Positions 12,001-23,353 of a DNA stretch of 64,000 bases are shown one piece after another. The notes under the pieces were generated by a model that worked only from the letters and a program-made list of their open reading frames with translations, was not told the DNA's origin and made no database searches. The stretch is from positions 1 through 64,000 of the forward strand of contig JBBHKE010002051.1 of assembly GCA_037447655.1 (NCBI GenBank). The letters run 5' to 3'. This DNA is from Zygnema cylindricum. Taxonomy: Eukaryota; Streptophyta; Zygnematophyceae; Zygnematales; Zygnemataceae. The number at the start of each line of letters is the position of its first letter. Position 1 is the first letter of the stretch. A program made the position numbers and the translations under genes.

Positions 12001-15000
12001 TTTTTTTGCAGCTGGGCCAAGAAGAAATCAGTGCTAGTGGTACTTCTTACCTCAATCGTGCAGAAGCTGGACATGTTGAAAAAATTGTCACCACTTTTTT
12101 GCGCAGCGGTGTTAATCCAAGTCAGGTTTGTATCAAATTGTAGTATGCCGCATGTCTTGAATCTGTTTACTTTTTTTTTTATAATCTTTATATTACCTTT
12201 CTCTATTTCAGGTTGCAGTAAGCAAAAGTTAGCATGGTGAAAAATTAAAAGAAAGAAATTACGCCTTTGGGGAACTTTTTCAGAAGATTTCTGAGTTATT
12301 TGTTCCTTATGAATCTGTTCTGAGTTACAGATTGGTGTCATCACACCATACGAAGGACAACGGGCTTACTGTGTGAACTACATGGCCAGAAATGGCTCGT
12401 TAAGGCAACAGCTTTACAAGGATATTGAGGTATTACTGACAAATAGATGTTGATATTGTGGGACTATTAGGGCAATGCTTTTGTGAACAAGTACGGCTGG
12501 TCCTAATGGTGCCCAAATTTCAGATATGAGGCATACATGTTTTTGGTTTAGCTCCTGATGGGAATTTGAGGTCTGTGTTTGTTACTTAGCCAGAAAGTGT
12601 ACTTTCGTTTTTATTATCACTAATAATACTTCTTTTTGCAATAAAGCCTAAATCTTCTTTTTAACATGTAAATTAACTTAGTTTCAGTTTTTAGAACAGG
12701 TTAGATTTGGGTATGGGTGGGTATGTAATATGAGTTTGTGGGTGGGTGATTACCTGTGGGTGGATTCAAATAAAAGTTCCTGTAAACAAGAAATAGCAGA
12801 GGTCAATTTTGATTAGTTTGAGTTTTGTAACGCTTCCATTCTTTTTTTTGTTGTTGCTGTTTCTTAACGGCAGCTCAAAATGCAGACAATTGAAGCATGG
12901 CATGGTGGATGGGCAGGTTGCTAGTGTGGATTCTTTTCAGGGTCGTGAGAAGGACTTCATCATCCTGTCTTGCGTGAGGAGTAACGAACATCAGGTAAGC
13001 TTGAGTAATAGAGAAAACATACTTGCTACTTTGTTGTGGGTAGTTATAGGTTTATTTTCTGAAATGAGTGTAAATGATGCATTTCTCTGTCTGAGTGCTC
13101 ACAGTATTGTGCGTGATCTTGCATATTTAATTCCCCTGTAACACTCAAACTAAGCATTAGATACTCGAAAAACAACTCCTAAAGTTAATTATTTCCGGAT
13201 TATTTGAGGATGGTCATCTTTGACACTTCAATGACAGCTGAAAACACGTTCTGTTTTAATTTTATAGTTTACATTACGCAACTTTGATTCAGATAGATTT
13301 TCTTGATGTTTTTGTCTGGAATTCTTGATACTCCTGACGCTCTTTTCTGGTTTTTTGCAGGGAATTGGATTTCTGAATGATCCTCGTCGCTTGAACGTGG
13401 CTCTGACTAGGGCACGTTATGGTGTTGTTGTGCTCGGAAACCCAAAAGTCCTTAGCAAACAACTTCTTTGGAATAGTTTACTAACGCATTTCAAGGTGTG
13501 TTCGTCTTTGCTTCTTGTTGGGGTGTAAAGGATTTTCTGTAGTTTTTTTCACCCTTAAGCATTTTTTTTGAGTGATAGGCCTGATCTTGTTTTTTTTTTC
13601 CCCTTATTTTAATTGCAGTGTGCACAGGATGCATCATAAATGTTTTTTTTTCCAATGTTTGTTCAAACTCAGCTTTGATGTTTGTACAGTTTTTTTATCC
13701 TAGAGGCGACCAATTGTCAGGGGTTTGTGCTACTTTATTTTTGCTGCGATTTTTAATCTTTTGATTGTGATCTTGGTGCTTCAGGAACGCGACTGCCTTG
13801 TGGAGGGTCCGTTAAACAATCTGAAGCAGAGTATGGTGCAGTTTCAGAAGCCTAGAAAGGTTTGTAACCATTTCCAACAGAAACTGGATTTAATGTTTTC
13901 AGTCTGTTTTGGGTCTGTCAAAGTATTGTGTTGTCTTCTTCGTGCTTTTTAGTTGTGATATTTCATTTTCCCTTTTTATTTCACACGAGCGAAGCTCTAT
14001 TGATGTTTATTTCTTGGTATTTTTTTGCAGATGCATTTCGACAAAACAGTTTATCCTGGAGGAACTCCTGGCAACATGGGTGACGCGTCTGCACCTGCGA
14101 CCAGTTCTGTTGCAGGCAACGGAACAGACAAACGAGGAGGCCGGGGACGACCAGGGGATGGGCCATCTGGTAAGGTCTATTGTTATACATGTATGTATAT
14201 GTGTATATATATATGTATCAGTTAGTTTTTTGTTGTTTTGGGTTTGTTTTATTTTATTCACGTTCTTTACCATCATTTGGTTGCACGCCGTTTTGTTTTA
14301 TGTGTGTTTGATATTTTTTTGCTTTTTTTACAGTTTATCTTATTTGATCACTTGATAGTCCATTGTTATGGCAGAAAAGGAATTTGGGCCCCACCTCCTC
14401 ATTGTTCTTAGTCTTCTTAATTCCTTCAGTTTTTCCTATTTTTTGTTCTTTTTATTCTTCTTACTCTTTATGTTCTTCCCTTTTCTCAGGAGGATTGGTA
14501 CCATATGGTCCTTCATATGGTGGAGCCAAGCCTCCCACCATACCCCACGTGGCTCCTTTTGTGCATCCTCGTCTTCCATTGGGCGCCTATCAGGCAGGTC
14601 CTTTGAGTCAACCATATGCAATTCCCGCCAGAGCTGGACTTCATGGACCAATTGGAGGAGTTCCTCAACTCCCACAACCCGGAAGAGGGTTTGGTATGGG
14701 AAGAGGTGGGAGTGTTGGTCCACCTCTTGGTAGTCATTTCCAACATTCTCAGCAAATGAGCAGTGGGAGTCTCGGGCCCGGGTTCCCGTTCTCGGGATTG
14801 GATGGCCCTTCAACACAAGGAGCTCCAATGACCCAACAAGGAATGATGACTCAGGTGAGTCTGGGATTACATTGTTAGTCAATATTAAGATTGGTAACGC
14901 TTTCTGTGGGACTTTTTGTTTTTTAGAAAACCCAACATCATTAAATAGTGTGAATGAGGGGAATGAAAGGCACCGCACATCTGACTCTAGATCATCATCA

Positions 15001-18000
15001 CTCACTCGACTCTATAAATTGTTATTGATAGTAATTTTGTGTTTTTGTAGTTTATTTTCTGCTCAAATAGGAGTGGACAATGTATTAATTTTTCCTTAAC
15101 GCGGGCAGTTCAAAGAACTTCATATTTTTTTATGTTGTTAATAGATTAGACTATATGTAGCTGCATGAGAGTTGTTTGCTGTCTGTTGAGATTTAACCTA
15201 TTCAGCTCAAAACGGACAATTTGATGCTTCTCAGAACTCTTCTTCTGTATGTGAGACACTGAATATTAATGTGCCTGTAAATATTAATAGGTCAATATCC
15301 ATTGGCCTGTGAATATGGACTCATCGCAGAATGTCTTTTGTACAGATGCAATCACAAGGACTGCGAGACGGCTTTTCTTTCGCAGGAATGTCACAGGTAA
15401 GTTTTGTAACCGCGTTTCTCTTATTTAATATCATCGTAGAGTTCTGAGTCAAATTTTCCGGGAATTTGATCAGTTTTATATGTGTGCAAATACTTGTAAA
15501 CGTCTACATAGAACAGGAATGACAGATTCTTGTATAGTCCCTTAAATCTGGTAAAGTTTTGTAGGTGTGCAGTAAAAGCTTTGCGGTCTCACTTAACGAA
15601 TGAACAGTTTGTTATGTCCTTCGGACACCTTTTTTGTTTGTCAATATTTATTGTTTTGTTTGCGGATTTTTAAAGGGATTGCTTTGACTAGGGCTATATA
15701 TCAATGGCCTCTTCTTGATAATTGATATGCACCTTTTTGTGACACTTGGGTAATCGATATGTAGAAAAGTGAAATATTGGGATGTGTAATTAATATTTTG
15801 TACGGTTCAGGGGCAAAACATCATGAACTATTGCCATATCTAAAGATTATGGTTCTGTGCTGTACAGTAATGTACTGCCGTATCATATCCAGAGACTTCT
15901 CTTGTAGTGAATGGTTTTGTCTGATAATTAGGCACAGTCAGGACTGTGTATCTTATAGTCATATGTATAGACCACCTTACATGTGCAATTACACTACAGA
16001 TTACTGTTCAATTGTTCAGTTCTTGTATGTATAGAAGTATGTACAGGACAGTACTATCCAGCGTAGGGTGTGTAGTACATACTATGTTATACAGATGAAT
16101 TGCCGATGGACACACCACTCAGATATATCGAGCTTTTGTGGTGTCCAGTAATTGATGATAATGATTGTCGAACATATTGTGAAATGTTGAGGCTTATTGT
16201 AGAACATTAGCATTTACGTTGCTCCAGTATGGTTTCTGATGTGAGTTATCTGTAAGTCGCAGGATTTTTTGAACGAAGATTTCAAGTCGCAAGGCTCTCA
16301 TGTCAACTTTATGGGAGGAGAGTATTCTAGCCAGGTGAGACGAATGTTTTGATTTGTATTTTTCTTAAGTTTTGTTCTTATCACTTTCTTTTTTGGTTTG
16401 CATTTTTGCAGTCTTTAGTATTTGAGGAAAGTTGGGCTGTTATTTACTTTTGTTATTTACTTACTTTCCATTTAAATAAAGCATTAGCGTATTATTGAAC
16501 TTTGGTGTGTTGCTACATTTTTCCTCTCCAATGTGAATAAAGTGAAAGAGGGTCACTAGACTTGTCTATTTTTTTTTTTTTCTTGGATGTGAATAAAGCA
16601 ATAGAGGATCAATATCTTTTCTTTTTACTAGGATCAATAATTTATTTACTCCCTTTTTTTTAAATGGAATGTTTTCCAGGCTTCACAGCAAGGATACGGA
16701 GGGACAGATTATGCAACTCAGGCGAACCACGTGAATTATGGAAATGATTATGCCACTCAAAACTCACAGGGGGGATATTCAGGCCTTCCTGGAGACTTCA
16801 TTTCTCAGGTATGGAAACGCTCCTGTGAAGTACTTTTGTCAATCTCTTTTTGTCAAAGATCTGTCTATCAAGTTTCTTTCGCTGAGTTCTTTTGGCCTTT
16901 CATCGACTGGCAAGTCTGTCCAGCCAGGGGTTTATTTTCAGTCACCGCCAAAGCTATTTTAGCTGTCTATATGTCTCACTTCAGGAAAACTTCGATGTAC
17001 TTTCTAGTTTCTCCCTTTTTAAAATTGGATGCTAAATCGACACTTCCATTTTTATGCATAAGTTGTATGTGTTATAAAACTCAAGACAGTTCTTTTTTGT
17101 GGACAACTGTTTGTGTTTTGAACTAGATCTGTTCTGCGAATAATGTTTACTGTTTGAACTCGGCACCTTTTTTTGGGCAATTGTTTGTTTTCTGAACCAA
17201 ACATGCTGCTTTGTTGATAGCTGTTTTTGTTTTGAACTTCACACGATGTCCTGGTGTTCCTATTTGTTATCAAATCCTTTTTTTTTTCCTGAGATGGGTT
17301 GTGTAACTCAGCACCACCTTTAACCTGGGAAAATTCTGACCCTATTGCTGGGTTATGAAACTCGACCATGTTTTATAATTTCAATTTCCATCTAACTTCA
17401 GTTAATTTGTGGTTATTGTTCGTATTTTGTCAACAGGACCTTCTTCCCACAGGCTCTCAGGGCCCCTTCACTCAAATGGGGTATGGGGACCGCATGCACG
17501 ATGTGGCCAATGCAAAGACTGTAGGCATGGGAGGGAGCACGGGGGGACAGGTAATGATTGGAACTATTTCCCCTTTCTCTCTCCCTCTCCCTTTCCCTAT
17601 GCCTCCCGCTTTATGTCCAGGCTCTTGTTTCTGATTTCTGTGGTTTTTATGCTCTTATGATTCAATTAATAATTACCCACTTATGGCTTTTTATAATCAA
17701 TTATGCAGGGCTGCCGGTGATCTGTTTACCAAAATTGGCAAGATTTGGAAGTAAATGAGGATAAACCACTTTTTTCTTCCTGTTTTTCGTTTTAATAGTA
17801 TTTATATCTTGAAGGTGTTTTTTGCCTGCCTTTTCTGGCTCCTTGTTTTGTATTTTATTTCCTGATGGTATTTCTTGCCTCTTTCTCTCAGTTTCTTGTT
17901 TTAATTGTTCTTTGATCGTGATGGTGTTTCTGGACTGTTTCTCTCTGTTTCTCGTGTTAATCGTATTTATATCCTGATGGTGGTCGTTGCCTGTTTCTGG

Positions 18001-18102
18001 GTTCCTTGTCTTAATTATATTTTCATTTTGATGGTGTTTCTCGTCTTTTCTCTGTGTTTCTCATCTTATCAGAGGCTTCTTCCTCCATGGATGAGGCATT
18101 GA
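3072..18102 (+). CDS. UPF1: UPF1 RNA helicase, nonsense-mediated decay factor
   Basis: ATP-dependent RNA helicase at the centre of nonsense-mediated mRNA decay; cytoplasmic, binds UPF2 through its CH domain. Coding exons: 3072-3656, 4397-4648, 5137-5307, 5795-5845, 6092-6184, 6566-6661, 7061-7111, 7229-7347, 7670-7778, 8478-8672, 9143-9214, 9320-9386, 9794-9936, 10694-10765, 11115-11243, 11518-11673, 12012-12125, 12331-12429, 12917-12994, 13361-13495, 13785-13859, 14031-14169, 14490-14854, 15346-15396, 16263-16334, 16680-16808, 17437-17550, 18073-18102. All introns are GT-AG and phases agree; the sum is 1253 aa, the length expected for plant UPF1. Seen in order: acidic N-terminus, Cys/His-rich CH domain ([15 protein letters not shown], exons 1-2), Walker A GPPGTGKT (exon 10), DESTQAT (exon 14), GDHRQLGP (exon 15; animal and plant UPF1 usually have Cys at the Arg), [26 protein letters not shown], then a Gly/Pro/Gln-rich tail with many SQ/TQ sites, the usual SMG1 phosphosites. 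The tail's last exon is least certain. Confidence 0.97.
9971..10097. mobile_element. Short MITE in UPF1 intron 13 (GGGTAAT family)
   Basis: TA-flanked 123 bp insertion. Left end GGGTAATTATATACATGC then ATTACTGGCGTTACTGG; the right end is the inverted copy, TTACTGGCCAGTAACGCC then GCATATAATCACCC. No coding content. The same terminal sequence occurs in CNOT11 intron 3 at 40544-40706, so this is a dispersed family rather than a chance hairpin. Confidence 0.75.
17760..18072 (+). repeat. Degenerate tandem array ending at the UPF1 exon 28 acceptor
   Basis: Five to six units of about 52-65 bp fill the 3' half of intron 27. Each follows the plan CTTGTTTTAAT-T-rich-CTGATGGTGTTTCT-TTTCTCTCTGTTT. The last, truncated unit (CTCATCTTATCAG) is the splice acceptor itself. 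Confidence 0.7.
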
Positions 18103-18320
18103 TGTCCAGAAAACGTTTCCGGTGGAGCATCCAGTGGATGCGAATTCACTCTCACAAATTTCGCAACAAAAGGCTACAATAGGGGTTTCTATTTGGGGTT
18201 CATGAGAAGTTCGTCGTTGTGGCATGTGTGACGTCACCTTGAGGCAATGCTGCGTGTGGAGGCATTTGGGCAGTATTTCTCGGTCAAGAAATTGTGACCT
18301 GTACAGGTGAGAAGGAGAAC

Positions 18321-18536
18321 TACCCCGTGAATCGTTGTTAAAGTTAATAACAGTAACTTGGTGCCGATTTTTTTTGGTCGCTGTACATAAAATTGTTAAT
18401 AATACTGATTTTTCTTAACACTAATTTGTTAAACAGCTGAAATCATCTGCGCCACTTGGACCTAAATGAGAACTAATTACATTAAAATAAAGTGCACGCT
18501 ATATATTTTTTAATGCTGATAGCGATTCACGGTGTA
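18321..18536. mobile_element. CACCG-family MITE in probable UPF1 3' UTR
   Basis: Starts about 220 bp after the UPF1 stop codon. TA dinucleotides flank a 212 bp palindromic element; left end CCCCGTGAATCGTTGTTA, right end TAGCGATTCACGGTG. It carries the only close AATAAA after the stop codon. Confidence 0.7.
18486..18491 (+). promoter_or_regulatory. Candidate UPF1 poly(A) signal
   Basis: AATAAA 384 bases after the UPF1 stop codon, inside the 18321-18536 MITE. Its use is inferred from position only. Confidence 0.35.
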
Positions 18537-21500
18537 CAGTACATTGTTTGTCAAGGCATATGTTGCATGCCTACATATGTCAGGTTGGTACAGTAAGTCA
18601 TTTCTCTGCATTATTTCGTGTCTAAATCTGTCACGTCATATAAACAAATGAAAATATTTCACTTGTCTCTATACGTTGCATGTCTAGATTTGTACATATG
18701 TCAAGAGAGGATGGAGAGGAGGGAGAACAGGAAGAAGGCGGCTTTTTATATGTGTGACTTCTTGTCTTTTTTTTATCCAAAGTTTGTCGATAATATTTAA
18801 ACGAGCGGATGCTTCTGCCCCTATCTTGCCCAAGTTATTGACTCTAATTTGGCATGATTATAATAATTCTTTAAATCTGAGGATTATTGTAGTGACAAAC
18901 AATATACTGCACTGCAAGGGCCGTTGCTATTCAAAACTTATGACTCTACATCTTCTCTTGAATTTATTTCTTACTGATGTATTTTGTCATTGACTAGTTC
19001 TAGGAGCACTACTGCTTTGGATTGGGGAAACAAATACATGTTTCCACACGGGATAATGAACAATTTCCATAGGGAAACAAAAAATAAATCCATAATTATT
19101 AATTTCCATAGAGGAACTAAGCGCATAAGGGGACAGTTATAACTGCTATGGGCAAGTCTCTCTAACTACACTGCATCGTTGTTAGAGTTCATAACACTAA
19201 TGCGGTCGCGACTTTTTTTGGCCGAACTTATAAAAGTGTTAACTACACCTATTTTGAGGGAGTGGACTAATATCTGCCACATCCCATTGCACTAAATTAG
19301 TGTTATATATTTTAGCTTTGCATCAACACTAGTAAATCCTGTTAACAATTCTAATAAATCCTAAGAATCAATGCTTAGATCAGTGGGCAGTGTATTACAA
19401 ATCCACTTGAACGATTTTTTTTAGTGAATTTGTACACAATTGCACATGTAAATAAGCACAACACAGGATGTATCAATCGAAAACACAGGCTCTTCTAAAG
19501 CCGAAATCTGAGTGTTTGTCTTTTTGTAAAATCATATTTCTTCTCCAATTAAAACGTTTTTGTTTCTTTTTACCGACAGATTTTGCCACACAAAAAGCAG
19601 GTATGTCAAAACTTTTCAAAGTGCGACTAGCCGATTTGTAGGAGGTTTGCTTAATTGTGTGGAGCATCCGTCTGCAAAAATGACGTGAAACGTTTTAATT
19701 GTACAAGTTCATACGATTTCACAAAAAAGACAAACTCTCAGATGGGTTTGTAGTAGATGTAGAGATTCCGTTGTAGTAAACCTGTTTAACCTTAATGACC
19801 TGTTTTGTCTATAACCTGTTTTTGTGTACGAATGTATGAATACATTACACAAACATTCAGGTGGATTTGTCGTAGTTGTGGCGATTCACCCACTGTCGTT
19901 ATAACAGTCCTTGTACACAATTTCTGTAGGCGAGATCATAGGTTTAATGTGCGAAACAATTGGAAATGCTATATATTGTAACCCCGTATTGTACGCGTAC
20001 AATAATACAGCATATAGCGTCTCCAATAATTAAACCTCTTGGTAAAGTAAAGAAACATTTTCATAAGGCAAGTGACTGTCGTGAATTTTCTTTGGATAAA
20101 GAAACAAATAAAACTTTCTGTAAACTGAACATGTGCGATGATCATTGTTCTTGCAGAGTCTCAATCGCATCGTCCGCTCCACCAACAGGCGAGGGAAATG
20201 GCTACAAGGGACTACATTTTTCTCCTTAGTGTTAGGAACGAGTCATCAGTCCCTTTCCATGTGATTAGTTCCTATTCCGTGTCCCGAGCCGTGTACTGTG
20301 ACTTGGGGAACCTTATGATACGATGGACCTGCTGTTGGGACTCTCTTTCTCCCTCTACCTCTGTGGTAAACACCGGCCAGACCTCGAGCCTCTCATGACC
20401 CCATGTATGTCACAAATTCAATTCAAGATTTTACTTCAAGCGAATGTCTTGGAGCCTACGTTTCGAAATATGTGATCGAGTTTTGCAACTCACGCTTTCC
20501 CTTTTTAGGATTGATCCAGGAGGAGGTCGTGCAGAAATTCTCGATTTTGCAGACCTCGGTAGAGGTCTAAAATTTGTTCAAATTTGGTCCTCTTGTTGTT
20601 TGTAGCGAGTAGCTCCTACAGTCTCTAAGAGTGTAAAAGCATGCAGAAGAATGTAAAAGAATGTAGAATAATGTGTGGTGGTACCTCCTTTTCATCCTAC
20701 GGTCTCGGAAAATATAAAAGGACACGTGTTCCTTTTAGAAAAATGGTACAGTGGTACTTTCTTTTTTCTTTTTTTTCTTTTGGTACTTTCTTGTCTTTTG
20801 CTACTACTATTTGTAGAGACGTGACCTTCTGTCTTGCGAGACAATTTATGACATTGGGTTGTGTAAAAGTGAACCACAACGGTGTCCCTATTAGGTTTTT
20901 TTCCTGTCGTTCAGTTTCTGTGCTATCTGTTATTTTCGCCCTGATGTAATTAGTATATCAACCATTTACCTGTTGGTAAGTGTGTGAATACGGAATGCTA
21001 TGAGGCTTGTGCTAATTGTAATTCTCAAATTGTTTCTTTGTTCTTCTGTTCTAAGCTATTTGTTTAGAAGCTTTCACAATGTCTCTCCTTTTAATTTGCC
21101 TACATGCGCATGCGGCTTTTTAGCTTCATTTTTTCTTTCCTATTCTGTTCCTTTGTACTATAACGTCGTGCTTTCTTACGGGAGTCTTCACTCTAGATAT
21201 CGTTCTGAAGTGAGATTCAGTGCAAATATTGCAACATGGTCATCAATGTGCAACATGGACATCTCAGCCAGGTAATTAAGGGGTTTATGGAGTACAAAGG
21301 AAAAAGATTTCCCATTTTCTTTTTGGATTTCGATTTTTTGCATAGCAAGAATTATTATTAATCTTATTGGAATACGCAAATATGTAGAAGAGCCAGGCCA
21401 CCTTCGCGGGGCTGCTGCGGAGCATAGAAATTGGTGATGCTGAACTTTTGAAATTTCGAAACGGTAACAAAAAAAACCTTAAAAACCGAAGCACTAATGA

Positions 21501-22565
21501 GAGGAAATGATATGAACAAAAAAGCTAACTTATAGAATGCAACCTTCGGGATACAACCTTTAACTAACATTGTGTATTGGCAAGAAACTTCTCCAGATAG
21601 AACTGATACGGATAATTATCGGTTATTGAACAGTGACGGGTCCTAATATATCGCTCCTAGACCAACAAATTCCTTGTCGGAAAATGATAATACCTAATAA
21701 TATGTTGTATTACTTTACCGACTATATAGCGTGGCATGCCACGTATGACAATCTATTCAGTACTCTGTATAACGGGACTTCAATATGGACAGCTCTCCGT
21801 ATAATTGTCTGGATTCCTTTTTTTTAGGGTGTGTTTTTGTCGCTCTTTTTGTTTTTTATTGTTGTTTTTCAGTGTTGGTCATGCCACCCCTTTTGTACCC
21901 CCAGACTCAGATGGTTTACCATCGTGCTTTTTAATTTATTCTGCTTTTGTTCATTCTCACCAATAGATATCGAAACCGGTGCTATAGCGTTGAAAAACCG
22001 ATATTATCAACATTATCGGTATTATCAATTTTTTATCACAATAGCACCCGTACCAATTTATCGTGCCAATACATTGATTATTGGTAAGCCGATAAAAGGG
22101 ACATATTGGTTATCGGCAAAAGCCTACCGAAACACAACATCACCTTTAACACTTTGGCTTTTATACAAATTTTGTGCTAACTTTTAAACCACTTTTGTTG
22201 TGTTTTTGATCCTTTAGGATTTTTGCCTTTTACCTTTGTTGGTCATCAATTCTTTTTAGTGACAATCATGTTTTGTACTTTGATGGTCTTACCATCACGT
22301 TTTTGGAAATAAATATATTCATTTTTAAGAGGAAATCAAGAACACTACTAAAACAACAAAAGAAGTGGACAAAACTAACATAATAAGGGAAAAATATGTG
22401 ACATGGCCTTCAGATTCACAATATCTTAAATAGTCATTGGACCTCCCCATCGTCCGATAAAAAAGATAAAAGAAAAGGATGATACAAAAAAAAATGAAAC
22501 AAAAGAGGAAAACAAAATACGAGAAAGAAAAAAAAAACAAATAAAAGGTGATACCACAACTAGAG
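18537..22565. other. Intergenic region between convergent UPF1 and IPMK
   Basis: No gene is supported. Contents: a decayed CACCG-type MITE end near 19165-19260, T-rich unique sequence, a short open stretch at 20130-20229 after a possible acceptor that matches no family I know, and hAT-like terminal sequence at 21962-22143. The 3' UTR of IPMK must run leftwards into this region; TTTATT (AATAAA on the minus strand) occurs at 21935 and 21855. Confidence 0.55.
21962..22143. mobile_element. hAT-like element fragment rich in ATCGG/CCGAT
   Basis: Contains repeated CCGATATTATC and ATTGGTAAGCCGATAAAAGG blocks and ends in CTACCGAAACACAACATCAC. It is alignable by eye with 36465-36641, which ends CTACCGATACACAACACTAC, close to the inverted terminus TAGTGTTG of the intact element at 23178-23583. 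No coding capacity. Confidence 0.5.
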
Positions 22566-23319
22566 CTAGGCGATTTTGGTAAGATAGGACGTTACGGCAT
22601 CAATCGCCTCCAAGAAATTCTTATCAATCTCTCCTTTCCCATCAATAACATGGGCAAAATCGACCAATCGGAGTGAAGTCTTTGGAGGTGAACCATCGGT
22701 TATCGGCTTTCCTTCATAAATTACCAAAATGGAACTTGAATAGAAATGATACGAGGTTTGAACCGAGAACCTTCACGATCCGAAATCAATACCACACAAA
22801 ACAAAACAAATAAGACGCAAGAAAAAGTAGGAAATTTTAGATATGAAATAATGAGAAGAAAAAATAATCAGAAGAAGAAAGAAGAACAAAGGACGATGGA
22901 AGAAGGAAGGAGGAGGATGGAAGGAGGAAAGAAGAAAGAAGAAAGAAGAAAAAATAAAAAGAACGAGAAGGAAAGAAGGAAAAAAAATTAGAACCAAAAG
23001 TTTCTCCGTGTGAGCAAAATCATAGTTTACACTTCCGTCCAAAAATAATTGCAAAACCTCTACCACAAAAGCTACTACAAATCTATAACCAAGAAACCTC
23101 AACATCATTCCTTGGTCCAATTATAAGGTATTCCACACACAAAAACAAAAAGTAAAAAGGCAGTGTTTAGTAATAGCTAGTGTTGGGTATCGAGGACCTA
23201 TTGCCAATATTCGATATATATCGAATTTTAGGTACCCGATAATCGATATATCGAGACCATGTACGGAGAAGCAAAATATCTGGATATTTTTTTTTTCCGG
23301 ATTATTTTTTTCAAAAAGC

Positions 23320-23353
<34 letters not shown>

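Noticed and set aside
20138-20398. Possible extra coding exon after UPF1
   Set aside because: Open stretch follows a TTGCAG, but UPF1 already ends with a stop at 18102 and the peptide matches no plant UPF1 tail I know.
22746-23120. Lys/Glu-rich (+) and Phe-rich (-) open frames
   Set aside because: Low-complexity GAAGAA sequence in IPMK intron 7 with no family match.
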